Counted from the first letter of the stretch, positions 33,728-43,859 are shown. The stretch: 64,000 bases of DNA from an uncultured Dorea sp. (GCA_910578865.1 CAJTRM010000002.1:1-64000), one strand, 5' to 3'. Numbers and translations: made by a program. Notes: generated by a model from the sequence alone, not told the origin.

Positions 33728-36379
33728 GTGGCTGAATTAACACCAATGATGCAGCAATACGTAAAGACAAAAGCGGAGTATAAGGACTGCATTTTATTTT
33801 ATAGACTGGGCGATTTTTATGAGATGTTTTATGAGGATGCCCTGACGGCTTCGAGAGAACTGGAGATTACGCTGACCGGGAAGAACTGTGGTCTTGAGGA
33901 ACGGGCGCCCATGTGCGGCGTCCCGTATCATGCAGTGGACGGGTATCTGAATCGGCTGGTCTCCAAGGGATATAAGGTTGCCATCTGTGAACAGGTGGAG
34001 GATGTTTCTCAGGCAAAAGGACTGGTAAAGCGTGAAGTGGTGCGGATTGCCACTCCCGGGACGAACCTGGACACACAGGCGCTGGATGAGACAAAAAATA
34101 ATTATCTGATGTGTATTTCCTATATTGCCGACCGTTACGGAGTGTCGGTCGCAGATGTGACCACAGGAGAATATCTTGTGACAGAGATCGGAAGCAGCGG
34201 TAAGCTGTTCGACGAGATATACCGGTTTATGCCTTCAGAGCTGATTTGCAATGAGGCTTTTTATATGAGCGGCATGGATATAGAAGACCTGAGGGAGCGG
34301 CTTGGTATTACGGTCTATTCTCTGGATGCCTGGTATTTTGATGATTCCATCTGTGAAACAGTGTTAAAAGAGCATTTTAACTGCCAAACTTTGGAAGGGC
34401 TCGGACTTGCAGATTATGAATGCGGAACGGTGGCGTCCGGGGCACTCCTTCAATATCTGAAGGAGACTCAGAAGACTGCCCTTACCCACATGTCCCGGCT
34501 TACGGCCTACACGACGGGGAAATATATGCTGCTGGACAGCTCGACCAGGCGGAATCTGGAACTCTGCGAGACGCTTCGTGAGAAACAGAAGAGAGGTTCC
34601 CTTCTGTGGGTGCTTGATAAGACGAAGACGGCGATGGGGGCAAGGAACCTGAGAAAATATGTGGAACAGCCCCTGATTGACAAAGACAGCATCAATGAGC
34701 GTCTCGACGCAGTAGAGGAGTTTAAGAACAATGCCATATTAAGGGAGGAGATCCGGGAGTATCTGGCGCCTGTATATGACCTGGAACGACTGGTCAGCAA
34801 AATTACATACCAGACTGCCAATCCAAGGGATCTGACAGCATTTGAAAGCTCCCTGTCCATGCTTCCGCATATTAAGTGTATCTTGAACGATATGAAAAGC
34901 CCGCTGAACAAAAGGCTGTATGAAGAGCTTGATCCTCTGGAAGATATCTGTCAGCTGATCCAGTCGGCGATCCGGGAGGAGCCGCCCATCACCATGAGGG
35001 AAGGCGGGATTATCAGAGACGGTTACAATGAAGAAGTTGACCGGCTGCGCTCGGCCAAGTCGGACGGAAAAGACTGGCTTGCAAAGCTTGAGGAGCAAGA
35101 GCGGGAAAAAACCGGGATCAAGAATCTCAGGATCAGGTATAATAAGGTGTTCGGCTATTATCTGGAGGTGACAAATTCCTTTAAAAATATGGTTCCGGAT
35201 TATTATACCCGTAAACAGACTCTGGCCAATGCAGAACGTTATATTATCCCGGAATTAAAGGAACTTGAGGATACGATCCTTGGGGCTGAGGATAAGCTGT
35301 ATGCGCTGGAGTATCAACTCTACTGCGAAGTACGGGATCAGATTGCAAAAGAAGTAGTGCGGATCCAGACAACGGCCAGAACGATTGCAAAGACAGATAC
35401 ATTTGCCTCCCTTGCCCTTGTTGCAGAACAGAATAATTATGTGCGTCCACATGTGAATGAAAAAGGCGTCATTGATATCAAGGACGGACGTCATCCGGTC
35501 GTGGAGAAGGTGATTCCCCATGATATGTTCATTACGAATGATACATACCTGAATGATAAAAAGAATCGGATCTCTATTATCACCGGTCCGAATATGGCGG
35601 GAAAATCTACTTATATGAGACAGACGGCTCTGATCGTACTGATGGCACAGATTGGTTCCTTTGTGCCTGCCTCCTTTGCAGATATTGGCCTGGTTGACCG
35701 CATTTTTACAAGAGTCGGAGCCTCTGACGACCTGGCAAGCGGGCAGAGCACATTTATGGTAGAGATGACGGAGGTTGCCAATATCTTAAGAAACGCAACG
35801 AGTAAGAGTCTGCTGATTCTGGACGAGATCGGACGAGGGACAAGTACCTTTGACGGTCTCAGTATTGCATGGGCAGTGATTGAACATATCAGCAGCAGTA
35901 AGCTCCTTGGAGCCAAGACTTTATTTGCCACTCATTATCATGAACTGACGGAACTTGAGGGCAAGATTGATAATGTAAATAATTACTGCATTGCTGTCAA
36001 GGAAAAGGGGGATGATATTATCTTCCTCCGTAAGATTGTAAAGGGCGGCGCCGATAAAAGCTACGGTATTCAGGTGGCCAGGCTTGCAGGAGTTCCTTCT
36101 TCTGTCACCGACCGGGCGAAAGAAATTGTGGAGGAGCTGATCCATGCCGATATTACGACCAGGATTAAGGATATAGCTGTTCAGGGAGGAAGCGGAGAGG
36201 TTAAGGTCCGTGCTAAGAAGTATGATGAGGTGGATCTGGCGCAGATCTCCCTGTTCGACACTGTAAAGGATGATGATGTGATCACTGAGATTAAGAATCT
36301 GGATGTAAGCAACCTGACACCGATCGATGCATTAAATACGCTGTACCAGCTTCAGAACAAATTGAAAAACAGGTGGTAG
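33728..36379 (+). CDS. mutS: DNA mismatch repair protein MutS
   Basis: Recognises mispaired bases and starts repair together with MutL. 883 aa with GTG start after AGAGGAG. The N-terminal mismatch-binding domain has the Phe-x-Glu signature (GDFYEMFYEDA at residues about 29-38). Connector, lever and clamp domains follow. The ATPase has Walker A GPNMAGKST (620-628), the STFMVEM segment and Walker B LLILDEIGRGTS. A helix-turn-helix and a C-terminal tail close the protein. It overlaps the region of the mutL start by a few bases only. Normal length for Clostridia. Confidence 0.97.
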   Translation: MAELTPMMQQYVKTKAEYKDCILFYRLGDFYEMFYEDALTASRELEITLTGKNCGLEERAPMCGVPYHAVDGYLNRLVSKGYKVAICEQVEDVSQAKGLVKREVVRIATPGTNLDTQALDETKNNYLMCISYIADRYGVSVADVTTGEYLVTEIGSSGKLFDEIYRFMPSELICNEAFYMSGMDIEDLRERLGITVYSLDAWYFDDSICETVLKEHFNCQTLEGLGLADYECGTVASGALLQYLKETQKTALTHMSRLTAYTTGKYMLLDSSTRRNLELCETLREKQKRGSLLWVLDKTKTAMGARNLRKYVEQPLIDKDSINERLDAVEEFKNNAILREEIREYLAPVYDLERLVSKITYQTANPRDLTAFESSLSMLPHIKCILNDMKSPLNKRLYEELDPLEDICQLIQSAIREEPPITMREGGIIRDGYNEEVDRLRSAKSDGKDWLAKLEEQEREKTGIKNLRIRYNKVFGYYLEVTNSFKNMVPDYYTRKQTLANAERYIIPELKELEDTILGAEDKLYALEYQLYCEVRDQIAKEVVRIQTTARTIAKTDTFASLALVAEQNNYVRPHVNEKGVIDIKDGRHPVVEKVIPHDMFITNDTYLNDKKNRISIITGPNMAGKSTYMRQTALIVLMAQIGSFVPASFADIGLVDRIFTRVGASDDLASGQSTFMVEMTEVANILRNATSKSLLILDEIGRGTSTFDGLSIAWAVIEHISSSKLLGAKTLFATHYHELTELEGKIDNVNNYCIAVKEKGDDIIFLRKIVKGGADKSYGIQVARLAGVPSSVTDRAKEIVEELIHADITTRIKDIAVQGGSGEVKVRAKKYDEVDLAQISLFDTVKDDDVITEIKNLDVSNLTPIDALNTLYQLQNKLKNRW

Positions 36380-36381
36380 TT

Positions 36382-38391
36382 ATGGGTAAGATACAGGTAT
36401 TAGATCAAATAACCATTGATAAAATCGCGGCGGGGGAAGTCATTGAACGTCCCGCCTCGGTCGTCAAGGAACTGGTGGAAAATTCCATTGACGCCGGTGC
36501 GGCGGCCGTGACTGTGGAGATCAAAGAAGGCGGGATCTCTTTTATGCGGATTGCAGACAACGGATGCGGCATAGACAGGGAGGATGTGCCGGGTGCATTT
36601 TTACGTCATTCCACCAGCAAGATCCGGTCGGTGGATGACCTTGCGCGTATCGGCTCCCTTGGTTTCCGGGGGGAGGCTCTTTCCAGTATTGCGGCGGTTT
36701 CCCAGGTAGAACTGGTCACAAAGACAAGAGAGGATACCTTTGGAACCAGATACCGGATTGCCGGAGGAAAGGAAGAAGACCTTGAAGAAGCAGGGGCTCC
36801 TGACGGAACTACATTTTTTATCCGCCAGTTGTTTTACAATGTACCGGCAAGGAGGAAATTTTTAAAGACGGCCATGACAGAGGCCGGGCATGTGGGCGAC
36901 CTGATGACCAGGCTTGCACTGTCCCGCCCGGAAATTTCGTTTCAGTTTGTGAACAACGGCATGTCAAGGTTACATACCTCCGGCAACGGAAATCTTCGGG
37001 ATGTGATCTATCATGTGTACGGGAGAGAGATCGCCGCCAATCTTTTTGCCGTAGATTATGAAAAGAACGGTCTCCGCATCACTGGGTATGCGGGCGCACC
37101 GGTCATCTCGAGAGGAAACCGTAATTTTGAAAATTATTTTATTAACGGGAGATATGTAAAGAGCCAGATCATCTATAAGGCCATTGAGGATGCCTATAAA
37201 GATTATACGATGCAGCACAAATATCCGTTTACGGTTCTGCATATTGAGATTGACGGGGAGCATGTGGATGTAAATGTCCATCCTACAAAAATGGATCTGC
37301 GCTTTAATAACCAGCAGGAGGTTTATAACTGCGTCTATGAGGCGCTGGATCAATGTCTGCGCAGCAGAGAACTGATTCCGGAGATTACGGTCGATGTACC
37401 GAAAAGCCAGCCGGCCGTGGAGACAAAAGAGGAGCGGCCGAAGGTTTTGCCGGCCGGGGAGATGAAAGAGGAGCGGCCAAAAGTTCCGCCGGCCGTGGAG
37501 ACAAAAGAGGAGCGGCCGAAGGTTTTACCGGCCGGGGAGGCGAAGGAAGTGCAGTCTGCCCGGCCGGCGGAGCAGCGTTCCGGGGCTGAGAGGGATCTGG
37601 ATTATTTTATGGAGCAGATGAAAAAGCGTGTGTTTGCTTATCATCAGCAGAACGCTTCGGCAGAAGTAAAGGACAAATCTTCGCTGCTTCATCCCGGGCG
37701 CCAGACAGACAGGATCCGGGAGGCTGTTTCTTCCTATCCGGTTCCGGAAAAATCAAAGCAGCCGGAACAGCTGAACCTGTTTGAGGAAAAATTCCTGGAC
37801 CGGAAGGCACGTACACAGTACACACTCATCGGACAGGTATTTGACACTTACTGGCTGGTACAGTACGAAAATAATCTGTATATTATAGACCAGCATGCGG
37901 CGCATGAGCGTGTCTTATATGAAAAGACGCTTAAGGGGATGAAAACCCGTGAGTTTACCGCTCAGATGATCAGTCCTCCGATTATCCTGAACCTGACCAT
38001 ACAGGAGTCAGAGCTTCTCAGCACTTATATGGACCGCTTTACAAGGATTGGGTTTGAATTTGAAGAATTCGGGCAGGATTCTTATATGGTGAGAAGTGTG
38101 CCGGACAATCTTTTCAGCATTGCCAAAAAGGAACTCCTGATGGAGATGATCGACAGTTTGTCGGATGAGGTCAGCCGTAATCAGGCGTCCGACCTTCTGG
38201 ATGAAAAGATTGCCTCTATGTCATGCAAAGCCGCAGTGAAAGGAAATATGAAACTGTCGGCTCAGGAGGTGGACGCCCTGATCGGGGAGCTTCTGCTTCT
38301 GGACAACCCGTATCACTGCCCTCACGGCAGGCCTACCATTATTGCCATGTCAAAGCGGGAATTAGAAAAAAAATTCAAGAGGATTGTGTGA
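36382..38391 (+). CDS. mutL: DNA mismatch repair protein MutL
   Basis: GHKL ATPase that links MutS to strand cutting. 669 aa from the ATG at 36382 (AGGTGG 5 bases before; an upstream GTG is less likely). The N-terminal ATPase has KIAAGEVIERPASVVKELVENS, DNGCGI and the conserved GFRGEALSSI. The linker contains 13-residue imperfect repeats (about residues 344-390). The C-terminal dimerisation/endonuclease part contains DQHAAHERVLYEK, the endonuclease motif of MutL proteins from bacteria without MutH. It also has a zinc-type SCKAAVKGN and CPHGRP. It starts 2 bases after the mutS stop. Confidence 0.97.
   Translation: MGKIQVLDQITIDKIAAGEVIERPASVVKELVENSIDAGAAAVTVEIKEGGISFMRIADNGCGIDREDVPGAFLRHSTSKIRSVDDLARIGSLGFRGEALSSIAAVSQVELVTKTREDTFGTRYRIAGGKEEDLEEAGAPDGTTFFIRQLFYNVPARRKFLKTAMTEAGHVGDLMTRLALSRPEISFQFVNNGMSRLHTSGNGNLRDVIYHVYGREIAANLFAVDYEKNGLRITGYAGAPVISRGNRNFENYFINGRYVKSQIIYKAIEDAYKDYTMQHKYPFTVLHIEIDGEHVDVNVHPTKMDLRFNNQQEVYNCVYEALDQCLRSRELIPEITVDVPKSQPAVETKEERPKVLPAGEMKEERPKVPPAVETKEERPKVLPAGEAKEVQSARPAEQRSGAERDLDYFMEQMKKRVFAYHQQNASAEVKDKSSLLHPGRQTDRIREAVSSYPVPEKSKQPEQLNLFEEKFLDRKARTQYTLIGQVFDTYWLVQYENNLYIIDQHAAHERVLYEKTLKGMKTREFTAQMISPPIILNLTIQESELLSTYMDRFTRIGFEFEEFGQDSYMVRSVPDNLFSIAKKELLMEMIDSLSDEVSRNQASDLLDEKIASMSCKAAVKGNMKLSAQEVDALIGELLLLDNPYHCPHGRPTIIAMSKRELEKKFKRIV
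37411..37547 (+). repeat. 39-bp in-frame tandem repeat within mutL linker
   Basis: Three full copies (37411-37449, 37450-37488, 37489-37527) and a partial fourth (to about 37547). They encode PAVETKEERPKVL-type units that alternate with PAGEMKEERPKVP. Copies 1 and 3 are nearly identical, so the higher-order period is 78 bp. The length is a multiple of three, so copy-number change keeps the frame. Confidence 0.9.
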
Positions 38392-39338
38392 TGAACAAAA
38401 AACCATTAGTCATATTGGCAGGCCCTACCGCAGCAGGCAAAACACAGGCATCGATCGGACTTGCAAAGGAAATCGGCGGCGAGATCATATCCGCAGATTC
38501 TATGCAGGTCTACAAGTATATGGATATCGGATCTGCCAAGATTACGGAGGCGGAGATGAAAGGGGTGAAGCATCACCTGATCGATGTGCTGGAGCCGGAC
38601 GAGGAATTTCATGTGGTTAAATTTCAGGAGATGGCGAAAAATGCCATGGAGGGCATCTATGGGCGCGGCCATATCCCTATCGTAACGGGAGGGACAGGAT
38701 TTTACATTCAGGCGCTGATCTATGACATTGATTTTACAGACGGCGGACAGGACACCCTGCTTCGCAGGGAACTGGAGGATTATGCCAGAGAGCAGGGGGC
38801 AGAGGCGCTGCACAGACGTCTGAAGCTGGTGGATCCCGCATCTGCCGGGAAGATTCACGCCAATAATGTAAAGAGGGTGATTCGTGCTCTGGAGTTCTAT
38901 GAACAGACCGGAATCCCGATTTCTCGGCACAATGAACTGGAGAGGCAGAGAACGTCTCCTTATGATGTCACATATTTTGTGCTGAACGATGACAGAGGGG
39001 CGCTGTACGAGCGGATTGACCGGCGGGTGGATCAGATGATGGACAAAGGGCTGCTTGAGGAAGTGCAGCAGCTGAAGGACAGGGGATTTACCAGGAATAT
39101 GGTTTCTATGCAGGGTCTTGGCTATAAGGAGATCCTTATGTATCTGGAAGGTGAATGCAGCCTTTCTGATGCTGTCTATAAAATCAAGAGGGATACCAGA
39201 CATTTTGCAAAACGACAGATTACATGGTTTAAGAGGGAGAAGAATGTAATCTGGATCCACAAAAATGAATATGATTACGACGAGAAAAAGATATTGAACA
39301 TGATGCTTCAGGCTTTGAATAAAACGAGGGGTTCCTGA
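38391..39338 (+). CDS. miaA: tRNA dimethylallyltransferase MiaA
   Basis: Adds the isopentenyl group to A37 of tRNAs reading UNN codons, giving the substrate for MiaB. 315 aa from ATG at 38391, which overlaps the mutL stop by one base (TGATG). Signatures are P-loop GPTAAGKT at 11-18, ISADSMQVYKYMDIGSAK, the acceptor segment VTGGTGFYIQALIYDIDF and the C-terminal RDTRHFAKRQITWF. The order mutS-mutL-miaA is common in Firmicutes. Confidence 0.96.
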   Translation: MNKKPLVILAGPTAAGKTQASIGLAKEIGGEIISADSMQVYKYMDIGSAKITEAEMKGVKHHLIDVLEPDEEFHVVKFQEMAKNAMEGIYGRGHIPIVTGGTGFYIQALIYDIDFTDGGQDTLLRRELEDYAREQGAEALHRRLKLVDPASAGKIHANNVKRVIRALEFYEQTGIPISRHNELERQRTSPYDVTYFVLNDDRGALYERIDRRVDQMMDKGLLEEVQQLKDRGFTRNMVSMQGLGYKEILMYLEGECSLSDAVYKIKRDTRHFAKRQITWFKREKNVIWIHKNEYDYDEKKILNMMLQALNKTRGS

Positions 39339-39364
39339 CAGAGCATCTTATGAAGGGAGTAACT

Positions 39365-39667
39365 ATGTTTCGGAGATTATTTGGCGGTTCTAAATTTTTA
39401 AAACAGGTAAATACATTGATGAAGGTTTATGCGGTGAGCCATAATACAGAGGCAACGTATAAGCAGCTGGAGGGGTTGAAAAAATTAATCCGGACAGACG
39501 GGGAATTTGCGTGGTATGAACTGAATCGTGCGGCGCTTCTCTATGATATGCGTAAATTTGAGGCGGCGGCGGACGTTATCCGGGAGATTCCTCCGTTAAA
39601 TCCAGAATTTGACGCGCGCTGTGCAGACATTAAAACAAAGATTATGAGTGCGCTTCAGTCAAGATAA
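39365..39667 (+). CDS. Small hypothetical protein, TPR-like
   Basis: 100 aa from the ATG at 39365 with AAGGGAG upstream. Begins MFRRLFGGSKFLKQV and reads as two or three helical hairpins (TEATYKQLEGLKKLI, then WYELNRAALLYDMRKFEAAADVI), a pattern like a short tetratricopeptide unit. No recognised family. It lies between miaA and the PLP enzyme gene, with short gaps, so it belongs to this transcription unit. Confidence 0.6.
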   Translation: MFRRLFGGSKFLKQVNTLMKVYAVSHNTEATYKQLEGLKKLIRTDGEFAWYELNRAALLYDMRKFEAAADVIREIPPLNPEFDARCADIKTKIMSALQSR

Positions 39668-39686
39668 GAGAGTAAAAGGAGATTGT

Positions 39687-40970
39687 ATGTCAGAAATTGC
39701 AAACCTGTACCGGGAAATGGGGATCAGTCCTTCTGTTTTCCGGTTCGGAAGTAAAATAGAAGAAGAGTTAAAAAGCCGTTTTGAGGACATTGACCGTATG
39801 GCTGAGTACAACCAGCTAAAGGTCATCCGCGCCATGCAGGAGCATCGTGTGAATGCAGAGTGTTTTCACTTCGTAAGCGGCTACGGGTATGATGATTACG
39901 GCAGAGATACGCTGGAAAAAGTTTATGCTTCAGTGTTTCACACCGCGGGAGCCCTTGTAAGACCCCAGATCACCTGCGGGACTCATGCGCTTTCCCTGGC
40001 ACTGGGTGCCAATCTGAGGCCGGGGGATGAACTTCTTTCAGCAGGCGGGAAGCCTTATGATACGTTAGAGGAAGTGATCGGCATCCGTCCCTCCAACGGC
40101 TCCCTGGCCGAATATGGGGTCACTTACCGTCAGGTAGATCTGCTCCCTGACGGCTCCTTTGATTTTGAAAAAATTGAAAAAGCCATCCATGAGAAAACAA
40201 AAATGGTGACGGTTCAGCGGTCCAAAGGATATCAGACGAGGCCGAGTTTTTCGGTAGCACAGATCGGCGAGGTGATTCGTTTTGTCAAACAGATCAAACC
40301 GGATGTGATCTGTATGGTGGACAATTGCTATGGGGAATTTGTGGAGGAGACAGAGCCAAGTGACGTGGGGGCGGACTTGGTGGTCGGTTCCCTGATCAAA
40401 AACCCGGGCGGCGGGCTTGCGCCGATCGGCGGCTATATTGCAGGAAAGCAGAGCCTTATTGACTCCTGCGGGTATCGTCTGACTTCTCCGGGGCTGGGAC
40501 GGGAGGTAGGAGCCTCGCTAGGTGTTATGCAGTCCTTCTACCAGGGACTTTTTCTTGCTCCTACTGTAGTGGCAAGTGCATTAAAAGGAGCTGTCCTTGC
40601 GGCAAATATCTATGAAAAGCTTGGGTATAAGGTAGTGCCGGATGCCGTACAGAGCAGGCATGATATTATCCAGGCCGTGGAGCTTGGGACTGCGGAAGCG
40701 GTCATTGCCTTCTGTCAGGGGATCCAGGCGGCGGCTCCGGTGGATTCCTACGTAATGCCGGAGCCCTGGGCAATGCCAGGATATGACAGTGATGTCATTA
40801 TGGCCGCAGGAGCGTTCGTGCAGGGATCATCCATCGAACTGAGTGCAGACGGGCCGATCAAGCCTCCGTATGCCGTATATTTCCAGGGCGGGCTTACCTG
40901 GCCTCATGCCAAGCTGGGGATCTTAATGTCTCTGGAATATCTCGTGCGGGCAGGAGTTGTAAAGCTATGA
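39687..40970 (+). CDS. ynbB: Methionine gamma-lyase-like PLP protein (YnbB, 'aluminium resistance')
   Basis: 427 aa. ATG at 39687 with AAGGAGA upstream. Belongs to the PLP-dependent Cys/Met metabolism group named Met_gamma_lyase/YnbB (PF06838). Visible are HFVSGYGYDDYGRDTLEKVY and VRPQITCGTHALSLALG near the N-terminus, MVDNCYGEF, and the PLP-lysine segment GSLIKNPGGGLAPIGG. Family enzymes are annotated as lyases or aluminium-resistance proteins, but the substrate is not firmly known. It overlaps the following flavoprotein by 4 bases (ATGA), which suggests coupled expression. Confidence 0.88.
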   Translation: MSEIANLYREMGISPSVFRFGSKIEEELKSRFEDIDRMAEYNQLKVIRAMQEHRVNAECFHFVSGYGYDDYGRDTLEKVYASVFHTAGALVRPQITCGTHALSLALGANLRPGDELLSAGGKPYDTLEEVIGIRPSNGSLAEYGVTYRQVDLLPDGSFDFEKIEKAIHEKTKMVTVQRSKGYQTRPSFSVAQIGEVIRFVKQIKPDVICMVDNCYGEFVEETEPSDVGADLVVGSLIKNPGGGLAPIGGYIAGKQSLIDSCGYRLTSPGLGREVGASLGVMQSFYQGLFLAPTVVASALKGAVLAANIYEKLGYKVVPDAVQSRHDIIQAVELGTAEAVIAFCQGIQAAAPVDSYVMPEPWAMPGYDSDVIMAAGAFVQGSSIELSADGPIKPPYAVYFQGGLTWPHAKLGILMSLEYLVRAGVVKL

Positions 40971-42190
40971 GAAAAATTGTGGTTATCGGAGGCGGAGCTT
41001 CGGGGATGACGGCAGCGATTGCTGCCAAAACAGAAAACCCGAAAGCGGAAGTACGGATTCTGGAGCATAAAGATATTACCGGGAAAAAACTGCTGTCTAC
41101 CGGAAACGGACGATGCAATTTTACAAATGCGTTTATGAAAGGGCAGTGCTTTTTCAGTGATGCCCCTGACAATATTGAACGCGTTTTACAGAAGTTCGGA
41201 ACCAGGAATACCCTGTGCTTTTTCGAGGATCTTGGCATTATGTCCAAATCAAGGAACGGATATTATTATCCGCAGTCTGATCAGGCAAGTGCAGTACTCC
41301 GTGTCTTTCAGATGCGTCTGAAAACACTGGGAGTGCTTGTGGATACAAACATTCATGTCCGAGGGATCCGGAAATCCGGATCTGGTTTTCTGATCATGTC
41401 AGATGAAAAAACATATGAGGCGGATCGCATCATTCTTGCATGCGGAGGGAAAGCTTTTGCAGTGTCGGGTTCTGACGGCAGCGGATATGGCCTTGCAAAA
41501 TCACTGGGACATACTATGACGCCGGTGGTGCCGGCGCTGGTGCAGCTGAAAGTAAAGGATCATCCGCTGGCAAAGGCCTCGGGGGTCCGGACGGATGCCA
41601 GAGTATGTGCGTACGAGTCCGGACATTTTGCGGCGGAGGATACCGGCGAGCTGCAGATTACCGGGTACGGGATATCCGGGATACCGGTGTTTCAGATCAG
41701 CCGCCATGTGGCAAAGGCGCTTTACCGCGGGAACAAGGCCCAGGTAAGGATTGATTTTCTTCCCTTCATGACCGGAAAAGAGTTTTCTTGTTTTTTGGAA
41801 AAAAGAAAGGCCGGCAGAGAGACCTTTACCATGTCAGAATTCCTGACAGGTATTTTTAACCAGAAATTAATTCCATGTCTGTTAAAATCCGCCGGAATCT
41901 GGGAGGATACAAAGGTTCAGAGAGCAGGGAAGGCTTTATGGGACAGGCTCATAGATACATGCAAAAGTCTGACTCTCGGGATTACAGATACCAATGGGTT
42001 TGATAATGCCCAGGTATGTGCCGGGGGAATCCGTCTGGACGAGATAAATGCAGATTCCATGGAATCTCTGTGCTGTAAGCATGTGTACCTGGCAGGCGAG
42101 ATGCTTGACGTGGACGGCATATGCGGCGGATATAATCTGCAATGGGCATGGGCCAGCGGATACCTGGCAGGAAGAAATGCGGCGAAATAG
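40967..42190 (+). CDS. HI0933/YhiN-like flavoprotein (NAD(P)/FAD-dependent oxidoreductase)
   Basis: 407 aa. An N-terminal Rossmann GGGASGMTAAI binds FAD, and further motifs are LSTGNGRCNFTN, RIILACGGKAFAVSGSDGSGYGLA and a C-terminal GEMLDVDGICGGYNLQWAWASGYLAG. This is the HI0933-like (BaiN) family, where members include bile-acid-related 3-dehydro-4,6-steroid reductases in gut clostridia. The broad family function is not established and no bile-acid genes are nearby, so I do not assign that role. Start overlaps the previous gene by 4 bases. Confidence 0.9.
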   Translation: MRKIVVIGGGASGMTAAIAAKTENPKAEVRILEHKDITGKKLLSTGNGRCNFTNAFMKGQCFFSDAPDNIERVLQKFGTRNTLCFFEDLGIMSKSRNGYYYPQSDQASAVLRVFQMRLKTLGVLVDTNIHVRGIRKSGSGFLIMSDEKTYEADRIILACGGKAFAVSGSDGSGYGLAKSLGHTMTPVVPALVQLKVKDHPLAKASGVRTDARVCAYESGHFAAEDTGELQITGYGISGIPVFQISRHVAKALYRGNKAQVRIDFLPFMTGKEFSCFLEKRKAGRETFTMSEFLTGIFNQKLIPCLLKSAGIWEDTKVQRAGKALWDRLIDTCKSLTLGITDTNGFDNAQVCAGGIRLDEINADSMESLCCKHVYLAGEMLDVDGICGGYNLQWAWASGYLAGRNAAK

Positions 42191-42199
42191 GAGAGAGTT

Positions 42200-43837
42200 A
42201 TGATTCAGATCAGTCAATTAAAGCTTAAGATTCCACACAGTGAGGAGCAGCTGCAGAAAAAAATAATAAATCTTCTTCGCATACAAAAGACAGAACTTCT
42301 GTCTTTTCGTATTCTGAAGAAGTCTTTGGACGCAAGAAAGAAGCCTGTATTATTCTACGTGTATTCCGTTGAAGCTGTGGTAAAAAATGAAGGCAGGCTC
42401 AAAAAGAAAATCAGGGACAAAAATATTTTGTTTCGGGAGCCGGTTCCCCCATATGTCTGCATCCCTTCCGGGGAGCGCCGGATGAAGACATCACCGGTAA
42501 TCGTGGGAAGCGGTCCTGCCGGGCTTTTTTGTGCCTATTCTCTTGCGAGAATGGGATATCGTCCGATTCTTCTCGAACGTGGAAAACGGGTAGAGGAACG
42601 CATCGAGGATGTGGATAAGTTCTGGAAAACAGGAATGCTGAATCCGGCTTCCAATGTCCAGTTCGGAGAAGGCGGAGCAGGCACGTTTTCTGACGGGAAA
42701 TTAAATACTTTGATCCATGATGCATCCGGAAGAGGACGGGAAGTCTTAAAAATCTTTGCGGAGCACGGCGCTTCCCGCGGCATCCTGTATGAAAGCAAAC
42801 CCCATATCGGGACGGATGTGCTGATGAAAGTGATAAAAAATATGCGTCAGTCTCTGACAGAAATGGGCGCTGATATCCGTTTCCACTCTCAAGTCACAGA
42901 TCTTTCTTTTGCCCGGGACGGTGAGGAAAGACGAGTCAGTACCCTTACGGTTTCAGATACCATGACCGGGACGTCTTATATGCTGCCGGCAGAGACGGTT
43001 GTCCTCGCCATCGGACACAGCGCCCGGGACACATTTGCCATGCTCAAAGAGCAGGAGGTCCCCATGGAGCCAAAATCCTTTGCAGTAGGAGTACGTGTGG
43101 AACATCCTCAGACGATGATCAATGAAAGTCAGTATGGATCGGGCTCCCCCGGCGGTCTTCCGGCAGCGCCCTACAAGCTGACCGCCAATCTTGAAAACGG
43201 GAGAGGCGTGTACACATTTTGTATGTGCCCGGGAGGGTATGTCGTGAATGCATCCTCCGAAGAGGGGAAGCTTGCCGTAAACGGTATGAGTTACAGCGAC
43301 CGGTCCGGCCTCAATGCCAACAGTGCCGTGATCGTGACGGTGACACCGGATGATTACGGGATCGAAGATATTCTTTCCGGTGTAGAGTTTCAGCGCAGAC
43401 TGGAAAAGGAGGCTTTTGAGGCGGGAAAAGGCGGCATCCCGGTTCAGCTCTTTAAAGATTTCTGCACAGACACTGTATCCGGCGGACCGGGTATGGTGTA
43501 TCCTCAGATGAAAGGATGTTATACCTGGACGAATGTGCGCCGGATATTTCCGGAAGAGATCGCAGCTTCTATTGAAGAAGGCATTCGTCGGTTCGGACAG
43601 AAGCTTCCGGGATACGCCAGGGAGGATGCCGTAATATCGGCGGTCGAGAGCAGAACCTCGTCTCCGGTTCGTATTCTGCGGGATGACACGATGCAGAGCC
43701 GGGTGAAGGGCCTGTATCCGTGCGGTGAGGGAGCAGGTTATGCAGGTGGAATTACGTCAGCCGCCATGGATGGACTAAAAGTGGCAGAATCTGTCAGCCA
43801 AATCTACCGTCCATTCGACAAACCAGGAAAGTGTTAA
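42200..43837 (+). CDS. FAD-dependent dehydrogenase family protein
   Basis: 545 aa. The first 90 residues form an extra N-terminal domain (QLQKKIINLLRIQKTELLSF and VLFYVYSVEAVVKNEGRLKKKI) typical of this NAD(FAD)-utilising dehydrogenase family in Clostridia. The FAD-binding part follows with VIVGSGPAGLFCAYSLARMG, GEGGAGTFSDGKLNT and the C-terminal YPCGEGAGYAGGITSAAMDGLKVAE. Reaction unknown. It starts 9 bases after the HI0933-like gene, so the two flavoproteins are in one operon. Confidence 0.88.
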   Translation: MIQISQLKLKIPHSEEQLQKKIINLLRIQKTELLSFRILKKSLDARKKPVLFYVYSVEAVVKNEGRLKKKIRDKNILFREPVPPYVCIPSGERRMKTSPVIVGSGPAGLFCAYSLARMGYRPILLERGKRVEERIEDVDKFWKTGMLNPASNVQFGEGGAGTFSDGKLNTLIHDASGRGREVLKIFAEHGASRGILYESKPHIGTDVLMKVIKNMRQSLTEMGADIRFHSQVTDLSFARDGEERRVSTLTVSDTMTGTSYMLPAETVVLAIGHSARDTFAMLKEQEVPMEPKSFAVGVRVEHPQTMINESQYGSGSPGGLPAAPYKLTANLENGRGVYTFCMCPGGYVVNASSEEGKLAVNGMSYSDRSGLNANSAVIVTVTPDDYGIEDILSGVEFQRRLEKEAFEAGKGGIPVQLFKDFCTDTVSGGPGMVYPQMKGCYTWTNVRRIFPEEIAASIEEGIRRFGQKLPGYAREDAVISAVESRTSSPVRILRDDTMQSRVKGLYPCGEGAGYAGGITSAAMDGLKVAESVSQIYRPFDKPGKC

Positions 43838-43859
43838 GAAAAAATTAATGGTATATCTC

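Noticed and set aside
38406..39260. 284-codon open frame antisense to miaA
   Set aside because: miaA itself is certain; the antisense reading has no ribosome site and no recognisable protein features.
40967..42190. Assignment of the HI0933-like flavoprotein as a bile-acid reductase (BaiN)
   Set aside because: The family is broad and no other bile-acid genes are near; only the family name is safe.
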